In this document: one piece after another, positions 46,640 through 55,083 of the stretch
Numbering within the stretch: position 1 is the stretch's first letter
Layout of the letters: the number at the start of each line of letters is the position of its first letter
Assembly (NCBI RefSeq): GCF_042643355.1
Contig: NZ_JBHRSS010000009.1
Coordinates: forward strand, 124,001-188,000
DNA length: 64,000 nucleotides
Source: Salinisphaera aquimarina
GTDB taxonomy: Bacteria > Pseudomonadota > Gammaproteobacteria > Nevskiales > Salinisphaeraceae
Direction of reading: 5' to 3'
Translations under genes and position numbers: made by a program
The notes under the pieces: model-generated
Told to the model about the DNA's origin: nothing
Seen by the model: the letters and a program-made list of their open reading frames with translations, nothing else
Database searches by the model: none

Positions 46640-47062
46640 ATGCGCATACCCAGTTTCCGGCGGCCATCGCAGCCGCCGCAGTCGGTCGAACAGATCCGTA
46701 CTTACGAAAACCAGTATTCGAGCACCCGCTTCTGGAACAAGGTGTCGAAAGTGGCCAGCCGGGCCGGCTACGAGCTGCTCGAAAAAGCACTGTGGCTGCA
46801 CTATGCCGCGCAGCGGCCGAACACGCCGGCCTGGGCGCGCGCCACCGCCTACGGCGCGCTGGGCTATTTCATCCTGCCGTTCGACGCCATCCCCGACTGG
46901 CTGTTCGGCATGGGCCTGACCGACGATCTGGGCGCGCTGACGCTGGCGGTGGTGACCCTGTCGCAATACATCGACCACGACGTGCGTCGACGCACCTCGC
47001 AGAAACTCGATACCTGGTTCGACCGGCCCGCCCACCGGCGTCCCGTGCAGCCGGTCAAGTAA
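46640..47062 (+). CDS. YkvA/DUF1232 family protein
   Basis: A 140-residue small protein with the DUF1232 signature ILPFDAIPDWLFGMGLTDD and a preceding hydrophobic ARATAYGALGYF. AGGAGG lies seven bases before the ATG. The function is unknown; members are often near metabolic or stress genes. Its stop shares a base with the next gene's start (TAATG). Confidence 0.85.
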   Translation: MRIPSFRRPSQPPQSVEQIRTYENQYSSTRFWNKVSKVASRAGYELLEKALWLHYAAQRPNTPAWARATAYGALGYFILPFDAIPDWLFGMGLTDDLGALTLAVVTLSQYIDHDVRRRTSQKLDTWFDRPAHRRPVQPVK

Positions 47063-47871
47063 TGGCGGCGCGTGATTTTACCGGCCGCACGGTACTGGTC
47101 ACCGGCGCCTCGCGGGGCGTGGGCGAGGCCACCGCACGTGCGTTCGCGCGCGCCGGTGCGAAGGTGTTGATCGCGGCCCGCGGCGCCGAACGGCTGCAGG
47201 CGGTCGCCGCCGATATGGGCGCGACGCCGATCGTTGCCGACATCGCCACCGGCGCGGGCTGCACCCGGCTCATCGCCGACAGCGTAGCGGTGCACGGCGG
47301 CCTCGATATCCTGATCAACAACGCCGGCTGTCATCACCGTGGACCGGTGACCGGGCTCGAGGCCGATGCCCTCGCCGAGATGGTGGACACCAACCTGCGC
47401 GCGCCGCTGATGCTCACCCGTCTGGCCCTGCCGTATCTGCAGGCATCAAGCGCGGCCGCGGTGGTCAATGTGGCCTCCATCGCCGGGCAGATGCCGCTCG
47501 CGGGCAGCGCGACCTATTCCGCGACCAAGTTCGGGCTGCGGGCGTTCACCCATGCCCTGGCCGAAGAACTGGCCGACACCGCCATCCACGTCAGCGTGGT
47601 GTCACCAGGGCCGATCGCCACCGACTTCATCCTCGGCGATATCGATGCCGTCTCCGACATCACGTTCTCCCAGCCGATGAGCACACCAGAGCAGATTGCC
47701 GACCTGATTCTGGCCTGTGCGGCCGACGGACGGGTGGAACGCAGCCGCCCGGCGATCAGCCGGGTCATGGCCACTGCCGGCTATCTGATCCCGGCCCTGC
47801 CGCGCGCGCTGCACCCGTTGCTCGCCGCCCGCGGCCGACGCGCCAAGGCCCGTTATCGCCGCGATAGCTGA
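47062..47871 (+). CDS. short-chain dehydrogenase
   Basis: A 269-residue classical SDR with the cofactor motif LVTGASRGVGEATARAF, DILINNAGCHHRGP, and the catalytic Ser-Tyr-Lys set in VNVASIAGQMPLAG and YSATKFGL. The C-terminal hydrophobic tail (ATAGYLIPALPRALHPLLAA) suggests membrane association. Substrate unknown. Confidence 0.88.
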   Translation: MAARDFTGRTVLVTGASRGVGEATARAFARAGAKVLIAARGAERLQAVAADMGATPIVADIATGAGCTRLIADSVAVHGGLDILINNAGCHHRGPVTGLEADALAEMVDTNLRAPLMLTRLALPYLQASSAAAVVNVASIAGQMPLAGSATYSATKFGLRAFTHALAEELADTAIHVSVVSPGPIATDFILGDIDAVSDITFSQPMSTPEQIADLILACAADGRVERSRPAISRVMATAGYLIPALPRALHPLLAARGRRAKARYRRDS

Positions 47872-47958
47872 ACTCGACGTGGCAGCCGCAATGACTTGCG
47901 CCTGTAACTGACTTGAGCGCACAGTGATGACGATTACCAAAACGAAAAGGACGTATTT

Positions 47959-48210
47959 ATGGGTATCATCGCTTGGATCATCTTCGGCCTCATCGCCGGC
48001 GCCATCGCGAAGCTGATCATGCCGGGCGACGACCCGGGCGGCATCATCGTGACCATCATCATCGGTATCCTCGGTGCCGTGGTCGGTGGTTTCATTGCCA
48101 CCGCGCTCGGCTTCGGCGCGGTCGGTGGCTTCAATATCGGCAGTTTCATCGTCGCCATCCTTGGCGCGATTCTGCTGCTGTGGCTCTACCGCGTGGTGAA
48201 ATCCCGCTGA
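47959..48210 (+). CDS. GlsB/YeaQ/YmgE family stress-response membrane protein
   Basis: An 83-residue, three-helix membrane protein with glycine-rich helices starting MGIIAWIIFGLIAGAIAKLI and a mid-region PGDDPGGIIVTIIIGILGA, the transglycosylase-associated (GlsB) pattern. AAGGA precedes the ATG. It is a single-gene unit with its own terminator; relatives are often induced by acid or stationary-phase stress. Confidence 0.9.
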   Translation: MGIIAWIIFGLIAGAIAKLIMPGDDPGGIIVTIIIGILGAVVGGFIATALGFGAVGGFNIGSFIVAILGAILLLWLYRVVKSR

Positions 48211-48235
48211 TCGGGCAGCCATGCTCGTAAACGGG

Positions 48236-48267
48236 GGCCGGCGCATTGCGATGCGCCGGCCTTTTTT
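48236..48267 (+). terminator. rho-independent terminator of the YeaQ-type gene
   Basis: GGCCGGCGCAT and ATGCGCCGGCC make an 11-bp perfect stem around a TGCG loop, followed by six T residues. Confidence 0.9.
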
Positions 48268-48471
48268 CATGGCGGCCGCTGAACCGCGGCCCACGATGAC
48301 TCACGCGATGACGTTCAAGGCGGTGCCCGTTACAGCGACCGCCAATGTCTGCGGCTGGCCGGGTGAGGCACTCATACCGCGGGCCCGCACCAGGCCAGAG
48401 AAGGGCAACGTCTCGAGCGCTGGCCCGCACACCGCACAATCGCGACCGCGAATTGCCACCCGAAAGCCCTC

Positions 48472-49125
48472 ATGAGCATTACGACAATCGTTTTCCTGCT
48501 GATCGCGGCCCTTGGCGTGGCGCTACTGGTACGGGCCATGGCCCGGCTGCGCCGGCGCCGCCTGCTGGCTGCCGGCCGCAGCGGCATGGGCGGCTGCCTG
48601 TGTCTGGCCCTGGCCGCGCTCGCGCTGGCGATCGTCGCCAATCTGCATACCTATCAGCGCCTGAGTCATGAGCAGCCGGTCGCACAGCTGCAGTTCACCA
48701 GGCTGGGCCCACAGCACTATCGCGCCATGCTCACCAGCGCCGACCAGCGCCTGCGAATCGTCGATCTGGAAGGCGATCAGTGGCAGCTCGACGCCCGTGT
48801 GCTCAAATGGCGGGCGTTTGCCAATCTGCTGGGGTTCGACGCCCTGTACCGGCTCGATCGGCTGTCGGGCCGCTATGCCGACGTCGCCGACACCAACAGC
48901 CGGCCCGGCCGCGCCGCGGCCCTGCATGCCGAGGATCCGTGGATCAACGCCTACGCGCTGGCCAATCGGCTGCCACGGTGGGCCGGCCTGATCGACGCCG
49001 AGTACGGCAGCGCGAGCTACCTGCCGATGGCCGACGGCGCGGCCTTCGAGGTCGCCCTGACGCAGAGCGGACTGGTCGCCCGCCCGGTCAACGACGCCGC
49101 GCGCAAGGCCGTGCGTCGCTGGTAG
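48472..49125 (+). CDS. membrane protein of unknown function
   Basis: A 217-residue protein with two N-terminal helices (TTIVFLLIAALGVALLV; GGCLCLALAALALAIVAN) and a soluble C-terminal part of about 150 residues (VAQLQFTRLGPQHYRAMLTS, WQLDARVLKWRAFANLLG). No catalytic motif is recognised. Its stop is directly abutted by the stop of the convergent thioesterase gene. Some databases call similar proteins efflux-related, but nothing here supports transport. Confidence 0.75.
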   Translation: MSITTIVFLLIAALGVALLVRAMARLRRRRLLAAGRSGMGGCLCLALAALALAIVANLHTYQRLSHEQPVAQLQFTRLGPQHYRAMLTSADQRLRIVDLEGDQWQLDARVLKWRAFANLLGFDALYRLDRLSGRYADVADTNSRPGRAAALHAEDPWINAYALANRLPRWAGLIDAEYGSASYLPMADGAAFEVALTQSGLVARPVNDAARKAVRRW

Positions 49126-49560
49126 CTAGCCAACCCCGCTGGTGGCTGTGGTCATGCGCGCATATGCGCCGCTGACGTGGGCCACGAGGGTGTCGAAATC
49201 CTGCGAGAACAATTCCACGCGGCAGGTCACGCTGCGCCGGCCGGCGCGCAGGATATGCGCCCGAGCCAGCACGTCCGCGGCGCGCGGCCGGCGCAGGAAA
49301 TCGATATGAAAATGACTGGTCACCGCATATTCGCCGTCGGGCACATGCGCGATGATGGCGGCATACATGGCCGCATCCGCGGCCGTCATCAGCACCGGGC
49401 CGGAAATGGTATCGCCCAGCCGGGTCATGCCGTCGTTGTAGGGCAGCCGGATATCGGCGGATTCCGTGCCCACCGCCAGCACCTCGAAATGCGGCTGCGT
49501 GGGCACGCCCACGTTGCGGCGCACCACCGCTTCGATCTGATCGGGCGTCATCAACGCCAT
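49126..49560 (-). CDS. PaaI-type hotdog thioesterase
   Basis: A 144-residue single hotdog-fold protein with TRLGDTISGPVLMTAADAAMYAA and VTSHFHIDFLRRPRAAD, the PaaI/DUF4442 layout of acyl-CoA thioesterases. The exact acyl-CoA is unknown. AGGAG eight bases before the ATG supports the start. Lies just downstream of a TauE-type gene in the same direction. Confidence 0.85.
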   Translation of the reverse strand: MALMTPDQIEAVVRRNVGVPTQPHFEVLAVGTESADIRLPYNDGMTRLGDTISGPVLMTAADAAMYAAIIAHVPDGEYAVTSHFHIDFLRRPRAADVLARAHILRAGRRSVTCRVELFSQDFDTLVAHVSGAYARMTTATSGVG

Positions 49561-49609
49561 GAGTTGCTCCTCGTTCGCTGTTGTTGTCGAAGGCGCGCAA
49601 CCGCCGCGC

Positions 49610-50341
49610 TCATGCCAGCAGTCCGCTGGCGCCGTCCCAGGCCAGCTTAAGCGACAGCAGCAGCAGGATCACACGGAACAGCTGGCGAAAACGGGCTTCC
49701 GAGAAAAACCCCACCAGCTGTCGCCCGATCACCGCCCCGACAATCGCGGCGATCACCATCGGCACAAGCAGATCCAGACGCGCCAGCACGTTGTAGCCGT
49801 TGGCCCAGAACGCGGCGATCTTGAGCGCGTGGCCACACATCTGGGCGGCGGCCATGGTCGCGATGACCTGCTCCTTGCGCCAGTCGTCACGCAGGAAGAA
49901 CGGCGCGACCAGGATGCCGGTGGCCCCAACCAGCGGCCCGAGCATGCCGGAGATCAGCCCGGCGAACAGCAGGCCCGCGCGCCCGTGCATGCGCAATTTC
50001 ACTGCCCACGACGGCCAGATACCCATGGCCACGAACGCCGCGATGACCAGCCGGATCCAGTCGGGGTTGGCGTCCACCACCAGCGGCGCGACGATGAACG
50101 GCCCGGGTATGGCGGTAAGCAGAAACAGGCCGAGTGCGCGCCCGTTGATATGCGGCGCGTAGACCACACTGCGCGAGGCATTCGAGCCCAGTTGCACGCC
50201 CGCGTGCAGGGGCAGCGCCAGCGCCGGCGGCATGCCTACGGCGAACAGGGTCGCGATCAGGATCGCGCCGCCACCCAGGCCCGCCATGCCGGAGAGCACA
50301 GCGGTGAACAGGGCAGCGAGGGTCAGGAACACGACGGACAT
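49610..50341 (-). CDS. TauE/SafE family membrane transporter
   Basis: A 243-residue membrane protein with about seven or eight helices. The N-terminal LFTAVLSGMAGLGGGAILIA, the glycine-rich loop GLISGMLGPLVGATGILVAP and the C-terminal VIAAIVGAVIGRQLVGFF are characteristic of the sulfite-exporter TauE/SafE family, which exports organosulfur compounds or anions. Substrate not predictable. It ends 49 bases upstream of the thioesterase gene, probably cotranscribed. Confidence 0.88.
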   Translation of the reverse strand: MSVVFLTLAALFTAVLSGMAGLGGGAILIATLFAVGMPPALALPLHAGVQLGSNASRSVVYAPHINGRALGLFLLTAIPGPFIVAPLVVDANPDWIRLVIAAFVAMGIWPSWAVKLRMHGRAGLLFAGLISGMLGPLVGATGILVAPFFLRDDWRKEQVIATMAAAQMCGHALKIAAFWANGYNVLARLDLLVPMVIAAIVGAVIGRQLVGFFSEARFRQLFRVILLLLSLKLAWDGASGLLA

Positions 50342-50431
50342 TCAGCCAGTATGAATGACGCACGCCCCGAACATCGCCGCTATGCCGACGTGCGGTCCAT
50401 CGTAGTCCGGAATCCGATCTTTCGCCGGACG

Positions 50432-50830
50432 CTAACGCCCCAGCGTGAATCGATCGGCGTCGCGCAGCAGGAACAGTGCGATACAGCCTGCCCACATCGG
50501 CCAGGCCGCGAAGAACAGCAGATTCGGACCCTCGAACGGCGCCAGATATTTACCGAACGATGCCAGCGTCGACCCGCCGTGTATCAGCAACACCAGTCCG
50601 TAGCTCCAGGTCCTCGCGATACCGGCTACGAACGCCAGCAGAATGAGGAGTTCGATCGCCCCGAGCAGCCAGACCACGGCAGTTCCGACGCCTCCGATAC
50701 CGTAGAAGGCCTGAAATATGCCCGATGCATGGCCTGGATTGAGGAACTTGTCGATCACCCACATGAGGATCGCGAAGAATACGCTCAGGCGCAGCAAAAG
50801 CAGACTAATGGCGAGATTGTTGTTCGGCAT
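50432..50830 (-). CDS. DoxX-like small membrane protein
   Basis: A 132-residue four-helix membrane protein (SLLLLRLSVFFAILMWVIDKF, AVVWLLGAIELLILLAFVAG, WSYGLVLLIHGGSTLAS, FFAAWPMWAGCIALFLL). The layout resembles DoxX/DUF417-like families, but the identity is not firm. No function assigned. Confidence 0.7.
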   Translation of the reverse strand: MPNNNLAISLLLLRLSVFFAILMWVIDKFLNPGHASGIFQAFYGIGGVGTAVVWLLGAIELLILLAFVAGIARTWSYGLVLLIHGGSTLASFGKYLAPFEGPNLLFFAAWPMWAGCIALFLLRDADRFTLGR

Positions 50831-50895
50831 GATTTGTTCTGGTGCTCTTGTTGGGCGGGCGGCGTACGAGCCGCGGCTTCAGGTGGGTCTGACGG

Positions 50896-53052
50896 CTATC
50901 GCCGCCAGGCGTGCAAACGGGTCAGCCACGGAAATACCCATTCGGGAGCGTGGGCTTTCTTCCATTCGCCGGCCGCGAACTTGTTCGCCTCGGCGAGCGT
51001 GGGATAGGCATGGATGGTCGACAGAATCTTGTTCAGACCGATGCCCTGTTTCATGGCGGTCACGAACTCGGTGATCAGCTCGCCGGCCGCCTCGCCGACA
51101 ATGGTCGCTCCCAGCACCGTGTCCTTGCCCGGCACGGTCAGCACCTTGACCACGCCCGAGGTGGCCGATTCGGCGATGGCGCGATCGAGCTCGGCCAGGT
51201 CGTAGCGGGTGACCTCGTATTCGATATCCGCCGCCCGCGCCGACTGTTCGTTGTGCCCGACATGGGCCACCTGCGGATCGGTGAACGTGCACCAGGGGAG
51301 TTTGGCGTAGTCGATCGCAAACGACTTGAACGTCCCGAACAGGGCGTTGACGGTCGCATGCCAGGCTTCGTGCGAGGCAGCATGGGTGAGCTGATAGCCG
51401 TCGATGGCGTCGCCACAGGCATAGACCGTGGGCAGGTTCGTCTGCAGACGTTCATTGACCGCGATCCGGCCGTCGCGGGCGATGCCCAGCTCTTCCAGCC
51501 CCATGCCCGTGGTGCGGGCCCGGCGGCCCACCGCGACCAGCACGCGGTCGACCACGATGTCGACATCGCCGGCGGCGGCCTCGCAGCGCAGGTGGACGCC
51601 GTGCTGGTCGCGGCGTGCGCGGGTCACCTTGTGCTCGAGCCGCAGGTCGATGCCCTCACCGGTGAACAGCTCGGCCATCTGTACACCGATATCCTCGTCC
51701 TCCACCGAGAGCAGGCGCTGTTCCTGCTCTATGAGCGTGACCCGGCTGCCCAGACGCGCGAAGGCCTGGGCCATCTCGCAGCCGATCGGCCCGGCGCCCA
51801 TCACCGCGAGACGTTCGGGCAGTTCGGTCAGATCCCAGAGATTATCGGACGTGAGAACGTCGATATCGGCCAGGCCGTCGATCGGCGGCACGAACGGCGC
51901 CGCGCCGGTGGCGAGTACGATATTGCGGGCGGTAAGCCGCCGGCCGTCGTCGATTTCCACGGTCCATGGATCGATCAGGCGCGCGCCGGCCTTGATGCAA
52001 TCCACCCCGAGCGACTCGAAGCGCTCGACCGAGTCGTGCGGTGCAATCGTTGCCACCACCGACTTCACCCGCGCCATCACGTCTGCGAATTCGAATTCCG
52101 CGCTGGCGTGGCGAATGCCATAGCGCTCGCTGTTCCGGATCTCGTGCATGAGCTTGGCGGTGCGGATCAGCGCCTTGGATGGCACACAGCCCGTGTTCAG
52201 ACAGTCGCCGCCCATCTCGCCCTTCTCGATGAGGGTGACCTTCGCCTTGACCGTGGCCGCGATCAACGCCGAGACCAGCCCCGCCGAGCCGGCGCCGATG
52301 ACGATCACGTTGCGATCGAAATGCGAGGGTTTGCTATGGCCCTTGAGGGCCTTGCGGGCGGCGAACGCGTCCAGCGTCTTGCGCGCGATCAGCGGAAACA
52401 GCCCCAGCAGCACGAACGAACCGATCAGCCCCGGCGACAGCACGCCGGACAGCGACTGCAGTTGCCCGAGCTGGGTGCCGGCGTTCACGTAGACGATGGT
52501 GCCGGCGAGCATGCCCAACTGGCTGACCCAGTAGAAGGTGCGCACGGGAATCGGCGTCAGGCCCATGGCCAGATTGATCACGAAGAACGGAAACACCGGC
52601 ACCAGCCGCAGCGCGAAAAGATAGAACGCGCCGTCCTTGTCCACGCCCCGGTTGAGCGCGGCCAGCCGGCGCCCGAACTTCTTCTGCACGCTATCGCGCA
52701 ATACGAACCGGGCCATCAGAAACGCCAGCGTCGCGCCAATGGCCGAGGCGAATGACACCAGCAGCACCCCTTCGACGAGCCCGAACAGGGCGCCGCCGAC
52801 GAGCGTCATGACGGCCGCGCCGGGCACGGACAGTGCGGTCACCAGCACGTAGATCAGGAAAAATCCGCCGGCGGCCAACAGCGGATTGCTCGCCACCAGT
52901 GCCCCGAGCGCGCTGCGCTGACTTTCGAAACAACCCAGGCTGAACAGCTTGCCGCTGCAGGCCCCGCCCAGGTACTGGCCCGGGTCGAGCAGGAAGTAAG
53001 CGGTCACGAGGCCGATGGCAATCAATGCCAGAAGGATACGAGAGACAGTCAT
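50896..53052 (-). CDS. VTT-domain membrane protein fused to a FAD disulfide oxidoreductase
   Basis: A 718-residue fusion. Residues 1-230 form a TVP38/DedA-like (VTT) membrane domain of about six helices, including LFGLVEGVLLVSFASAIGAT and LVPVFPFFVINLAMGLTPIP. From about residue 245 a pyridine nucleotide-disulfide oxidoreductase follows: FAD-binding NVIVIGAGSAGLVSALIA, the redox cysteine pair in GGDCLNTGCVPSKAL (pattern CxxxxC), NAD-binding LAVMGAGPIGCEMAQAF, and the C-terminal dimer region with THAASHEAW and HAYPTLAEA. It resembles mercuric reductase/dihydrolipoamide dehydrogenase, but lacks the C-terminal vicinal cysteines of mercuric reductase. The start MTVSRILL has AGGG upstream. Confidence 0.88.
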   Translation of the reverse strand: MTVSRILLALIAIGLVTAYFLLDPGQYLGGACSGKLFSLGCFESQRSALGALVASNPLLAAGGFFLIYVLVTALSVPGAAVMTLVGGALFGLVEGVLLVSFASAIGATLAFLMARFVLRDSVQKKFGRRLAALNRGVDKDGAFYLFALRLVPVFPFFVINLAMGLTPIPVRTFYWVSQLGMLAGTIVYVNAGTQLGQLQSLSGVLSPGLIGSFVLLGLFPLIARKTLDAFAARKALKGHSKPSHFDRNVIVIGAGSAGLVSALIAATVKAKVTLIEKGEMGGDCLNTGCVPSKALIRTAKLMHEIRNSERYGIRHASAEFEFADVMARVKSVVATIAPHDSVERFESLGVDCIKAGARLIDPWTVEIDDGRRLTARNIVLATGAAPFVPPIDGLADIDVLTSDNLWDLTELPERLAVMGAGPIGCEMAQAFARLGSRVTLIEQEQRLLSVEDEDIGVQMAELFTGEGIDLRLEHKVTRARRDQHGVHLRCEAAAGDVDIVVDRVLVAVGRRARTTGMGLEELGIARDGRIAVNERLQTNLPTVYACGDAIDGYQLTHAASHEAWHATVNALFGTFKSFAIDYAKLPWCTFTDPQVAHVGHNEQSARAADIEYEVTRYDLAELDRAIAESATSGVVKVLTVPGKDTVLGATIVGEAAGELITEFVTAMKQGIGLNKILSTIHAYPTLAEANKFAAGEWKKAHAPEWVFPWLTRLHAWRR

Positions 53053-53257
53053 GAAACAACCCTTTACGAGGTGGCGGCGACGCGGTGAGCGGATATAGCG
53101 CGTGTTTTCCGGCGCGCCCGACAGAGCATACCGGCTGCGATCGGCCGTATTCATCACGGCCCTTGCGGGCGCCTGCGACCCGGTCACGGGTAACGTCTGC
53201 TAGAATCGCGCCTTATTTTTCGCGGTGTTTTCACGCCGGACCGGGCCCCGATTCACC

Positions 53258-54331
53258 ATGCACGAAACAGACAACTTACGTATCAAAGGGATACAGGAAT
53301 TGATTTCTTCGCAGGCGCTGCTCGAAGAGCTGCCGGTGAGCGAGGCAGCATCGACGACGGTGTACGACACGCGCACGGCAATCCAGAATATCCTGCACGG
53401 TGACGACGACCGCCTGCTGGTGGTGGTCGGCCCCTGCTCGATCCACGACGTCGATGCCGCCCTCGACTACGCGAAGAAGCTCAAGACCGCCCGTAAAGCC
53501 TACGCGCGCGATCTGCTGATCGTGATGCGGGTCTATTTCGAAAAACCCCGCACCACCGTGGGCTGGAAAGGCCTGATCAACGATCCGGACATGGACGACT
53601 CGTTCCAGATCAACAAGGGCATCCGGCGCGCTCGCGAGCTCCTGCTCACCCTGGCCGAGGACGACATGCCGGCCGGCGTCGAGTTCCTCGATCTGATCAG
53701 CCCGCAGTATCTGGCGGATCTCGTATCCTGGGGCGCGATCGGCGCGCGCACGACCGAATCCCAGGGGCATCGCGAACTGGCCTCGGGCCTGTCCTGCCCG
53801 GTCGGGTTCAAGAACGGCACCGGCGGCTCGATCAAGATCGCCGTGGACGCGGTGGGCGCGGCTCATCACCCGCATCACTTCCTGTCGCTGACCAAGGAAG
53901 GCCAGTCCGCGATCTTCGCCACCGAAGGCAACCGCGACACGCATATCATCCTGCGTGGCGGCGCCAACGGCCCGAACTACGACGCCGACTCGGTCGCCGG
54001 CGCGGTCGCCCTGCTCGGCCAGGCACAGCTGGCGGGCCGCCTGATGATCGACTTCTCGCATGCCAACAGCCGCAAGCAGCACAAGAAGCAGCTGGAAGTC
54101 GGCCACGACGTCGGCGGCCAGATCGCGGCCGGCAGCCGTGCCGTGTTCGGCGTGATGATCGAATCGCACCTCAAGGAAGGCAACCAGAAGCTCGTGCCCG
54201 GCGTGGCGCCGGAATATGGCGTATCGATCACCGACGCCTGCCTGCACTGGGAAGACACCGAGAAACTGCTGGCCGACCTGGCGCATGCGGTGGCCGAGCG
54301 TCGCGACCTGAAGAACGGCGACGACGACTGA
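53258..54331 (+). CDS. aroG: 3-deoxy-7-phosphoheptulonate synthase (DAHP synthase)
   Basis: First step of the shikimate pathway, joining PEP and erythrose-4-phosphate. The 357-residue type I enzyme has NLRIKGIQELISSQALLEEL at the N-terminus, VVVGPCSIHDVDAALDYA with the metal-binding cysteine, YFEKPRTTVGWKGLINDP, ARTTESQGHRELASGLSCP, and the late MIDFSHANSRKQ and PGVAPEYGVSITDAC. The gene symbol is one of three near-identical isozyme names (aroF/G/H); feedback specificity cannot be read from sequence. A bidirectional terminator ends it. Confidence 0.95.
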   Translation: MHETDNLRIKGIQELISSQALLEELPVSEAASTTVYDTRTAIQNILHGDDDRLLVVVGPCSIHDVDAALDYAKKLKTARKAYARDLLIVMRVYFEKPRTTVGWKGLINDPDMDDSFQINKGIRRARELLLTLAEDDMPAGVEFLDLISPQYLADLVSWGAIGARTTESQGHRELASGLSCPVGFKNGTGGSIKIAVDAVGAAHHPHHFLSLTKEGQSAIFATEGNRDTHIILRGGANGPNYDADSVAGAVALLGQAQLAGRLMIDFSHANSRKQHKKQLEVGHDVGGQIAAGSRAVFGVMIESHLKEGNQKLVPGVAPEYGVSITDACLHWEDTEKLLADLAHAVAERRDLKNGDDD

Positions 54332-54376
54332 GGCGATTCACTCGCGCCAGTCGGCAACGCCCGAGACGCTGAAGTC

Positions 54377-54410
54377 AAAAGGCGCCGCAGCATTCGCTGC
54401 GGCGCCTTTT
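54377..54410. terminator. bidirectional terminator between aroG and the cupin gene
   Basis: AAAAGGCGCCGCAG and CTGCGGCGCCTTTT form a 14-bp stem around CATTCG, with the T and A runs built into the stem so that it works for both convergent genes. Confidence 0.9.
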
Positions 54411-54450
54411 ATCGTTCATGGGTCGGCGCATGCAGGCGAGTCGCCGGCAA

Positions 54451-55005
54451 TCAGCGCATGAACCGTTCCACGTAGTCGGCGCCCAGGCCGACCCGTTCAT
54501 AGTGACGGCGCGCGTTGTCCAGCTTGGTGAACACGTCCTCGTAGCCCATCGCCTTGCCGTAGGGGTCGACGTAGGTGTAACCGCCGGTGACATGAAACAG
54601 CGTCACCATCTCTTCGACGCCCTCGGGCACGACCAGCGTGTGGGTCTCGCCCGGCGGCTCGAAGGCGTAGTCGCCTTCGGTGGCGACCCAGTCGTGCTCG
54701 AGATAATGCCAGGACCCGCGCAGCGTGAACGTATGCACCGGGCCCGTATGCCGATGACGCGAGAGCACGCCCGAGCCGCGCACCCTTAGGATATTCACGT
54801 AATAGCCCTGGCTGACGCACAGCACCAGCGGCTTGAAGGCGACATCGTCGGACTGCGCCACCCACTCGCGTTCGTCACCGTCGAGCCGGAGCGCGTCGCC
54901 GATGAACACGTCGGCCATCATGCCGGTGGGCTGCGGCAGCTGATATGCCACCTTGCTGTTGTCCCGCGTCTGCGACGGCGGGTCGGCCGGGGCCGCTTCG
55001 GACAT
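54451..55005 (-). CDS. cupin-fold dioxygenase-like protein
   Basis: A 184-residue cupin. The metal ligands fit SRHRHTGPVHTFTLRGSWHY, followed by the second cupin motif EPPGETHTLVVP. The sequence resembles 2,4'-dihydroxyacetophenone dioxygenase-like or ChrR-type cupins; substrate unknown. Two ATGs lie three codons apart (55011 and 55005): AGGAG is one base from the first but seven from the second, so the second, MSEAAPAD, is chosen. Confidence 0.75.
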   Translation of the reverse strand: MSEAAPADPPSQTRDNSKVAYQLPQPTGMMADVFIGDALRLDGDEREWVAQSDDVAFKPLVLCVSQGYYVNILRVRGSGVLSRHRHTGPVHTFTLRGSWHYLEHDWVATEGDYAFEPPGETHTLVVPEGVEEMVTLFHVTGGYTYVDPYGKAMGYEDVFTKLDNARRHYERVGLGADYVERFMR

Positions 55006-55083
55006 CGTCATTCTCCTGTTGAGAGCAGCCGGCGATGCGATGTCGCGTGCCAGCCGGCCGCCAATACCGTCATCGGCTCCCGC

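Noticed and set aside
50896..53052. Mercuric reductase (MerA)
   Set aside because: The protein has the CxxxxC pair of this flavoprotein group but no terminal vicinal cysteines and no MerT, MerP or MerR neighbours. The N-terminus is a VTT membrane domain, not the MerA heavy-metal domain.
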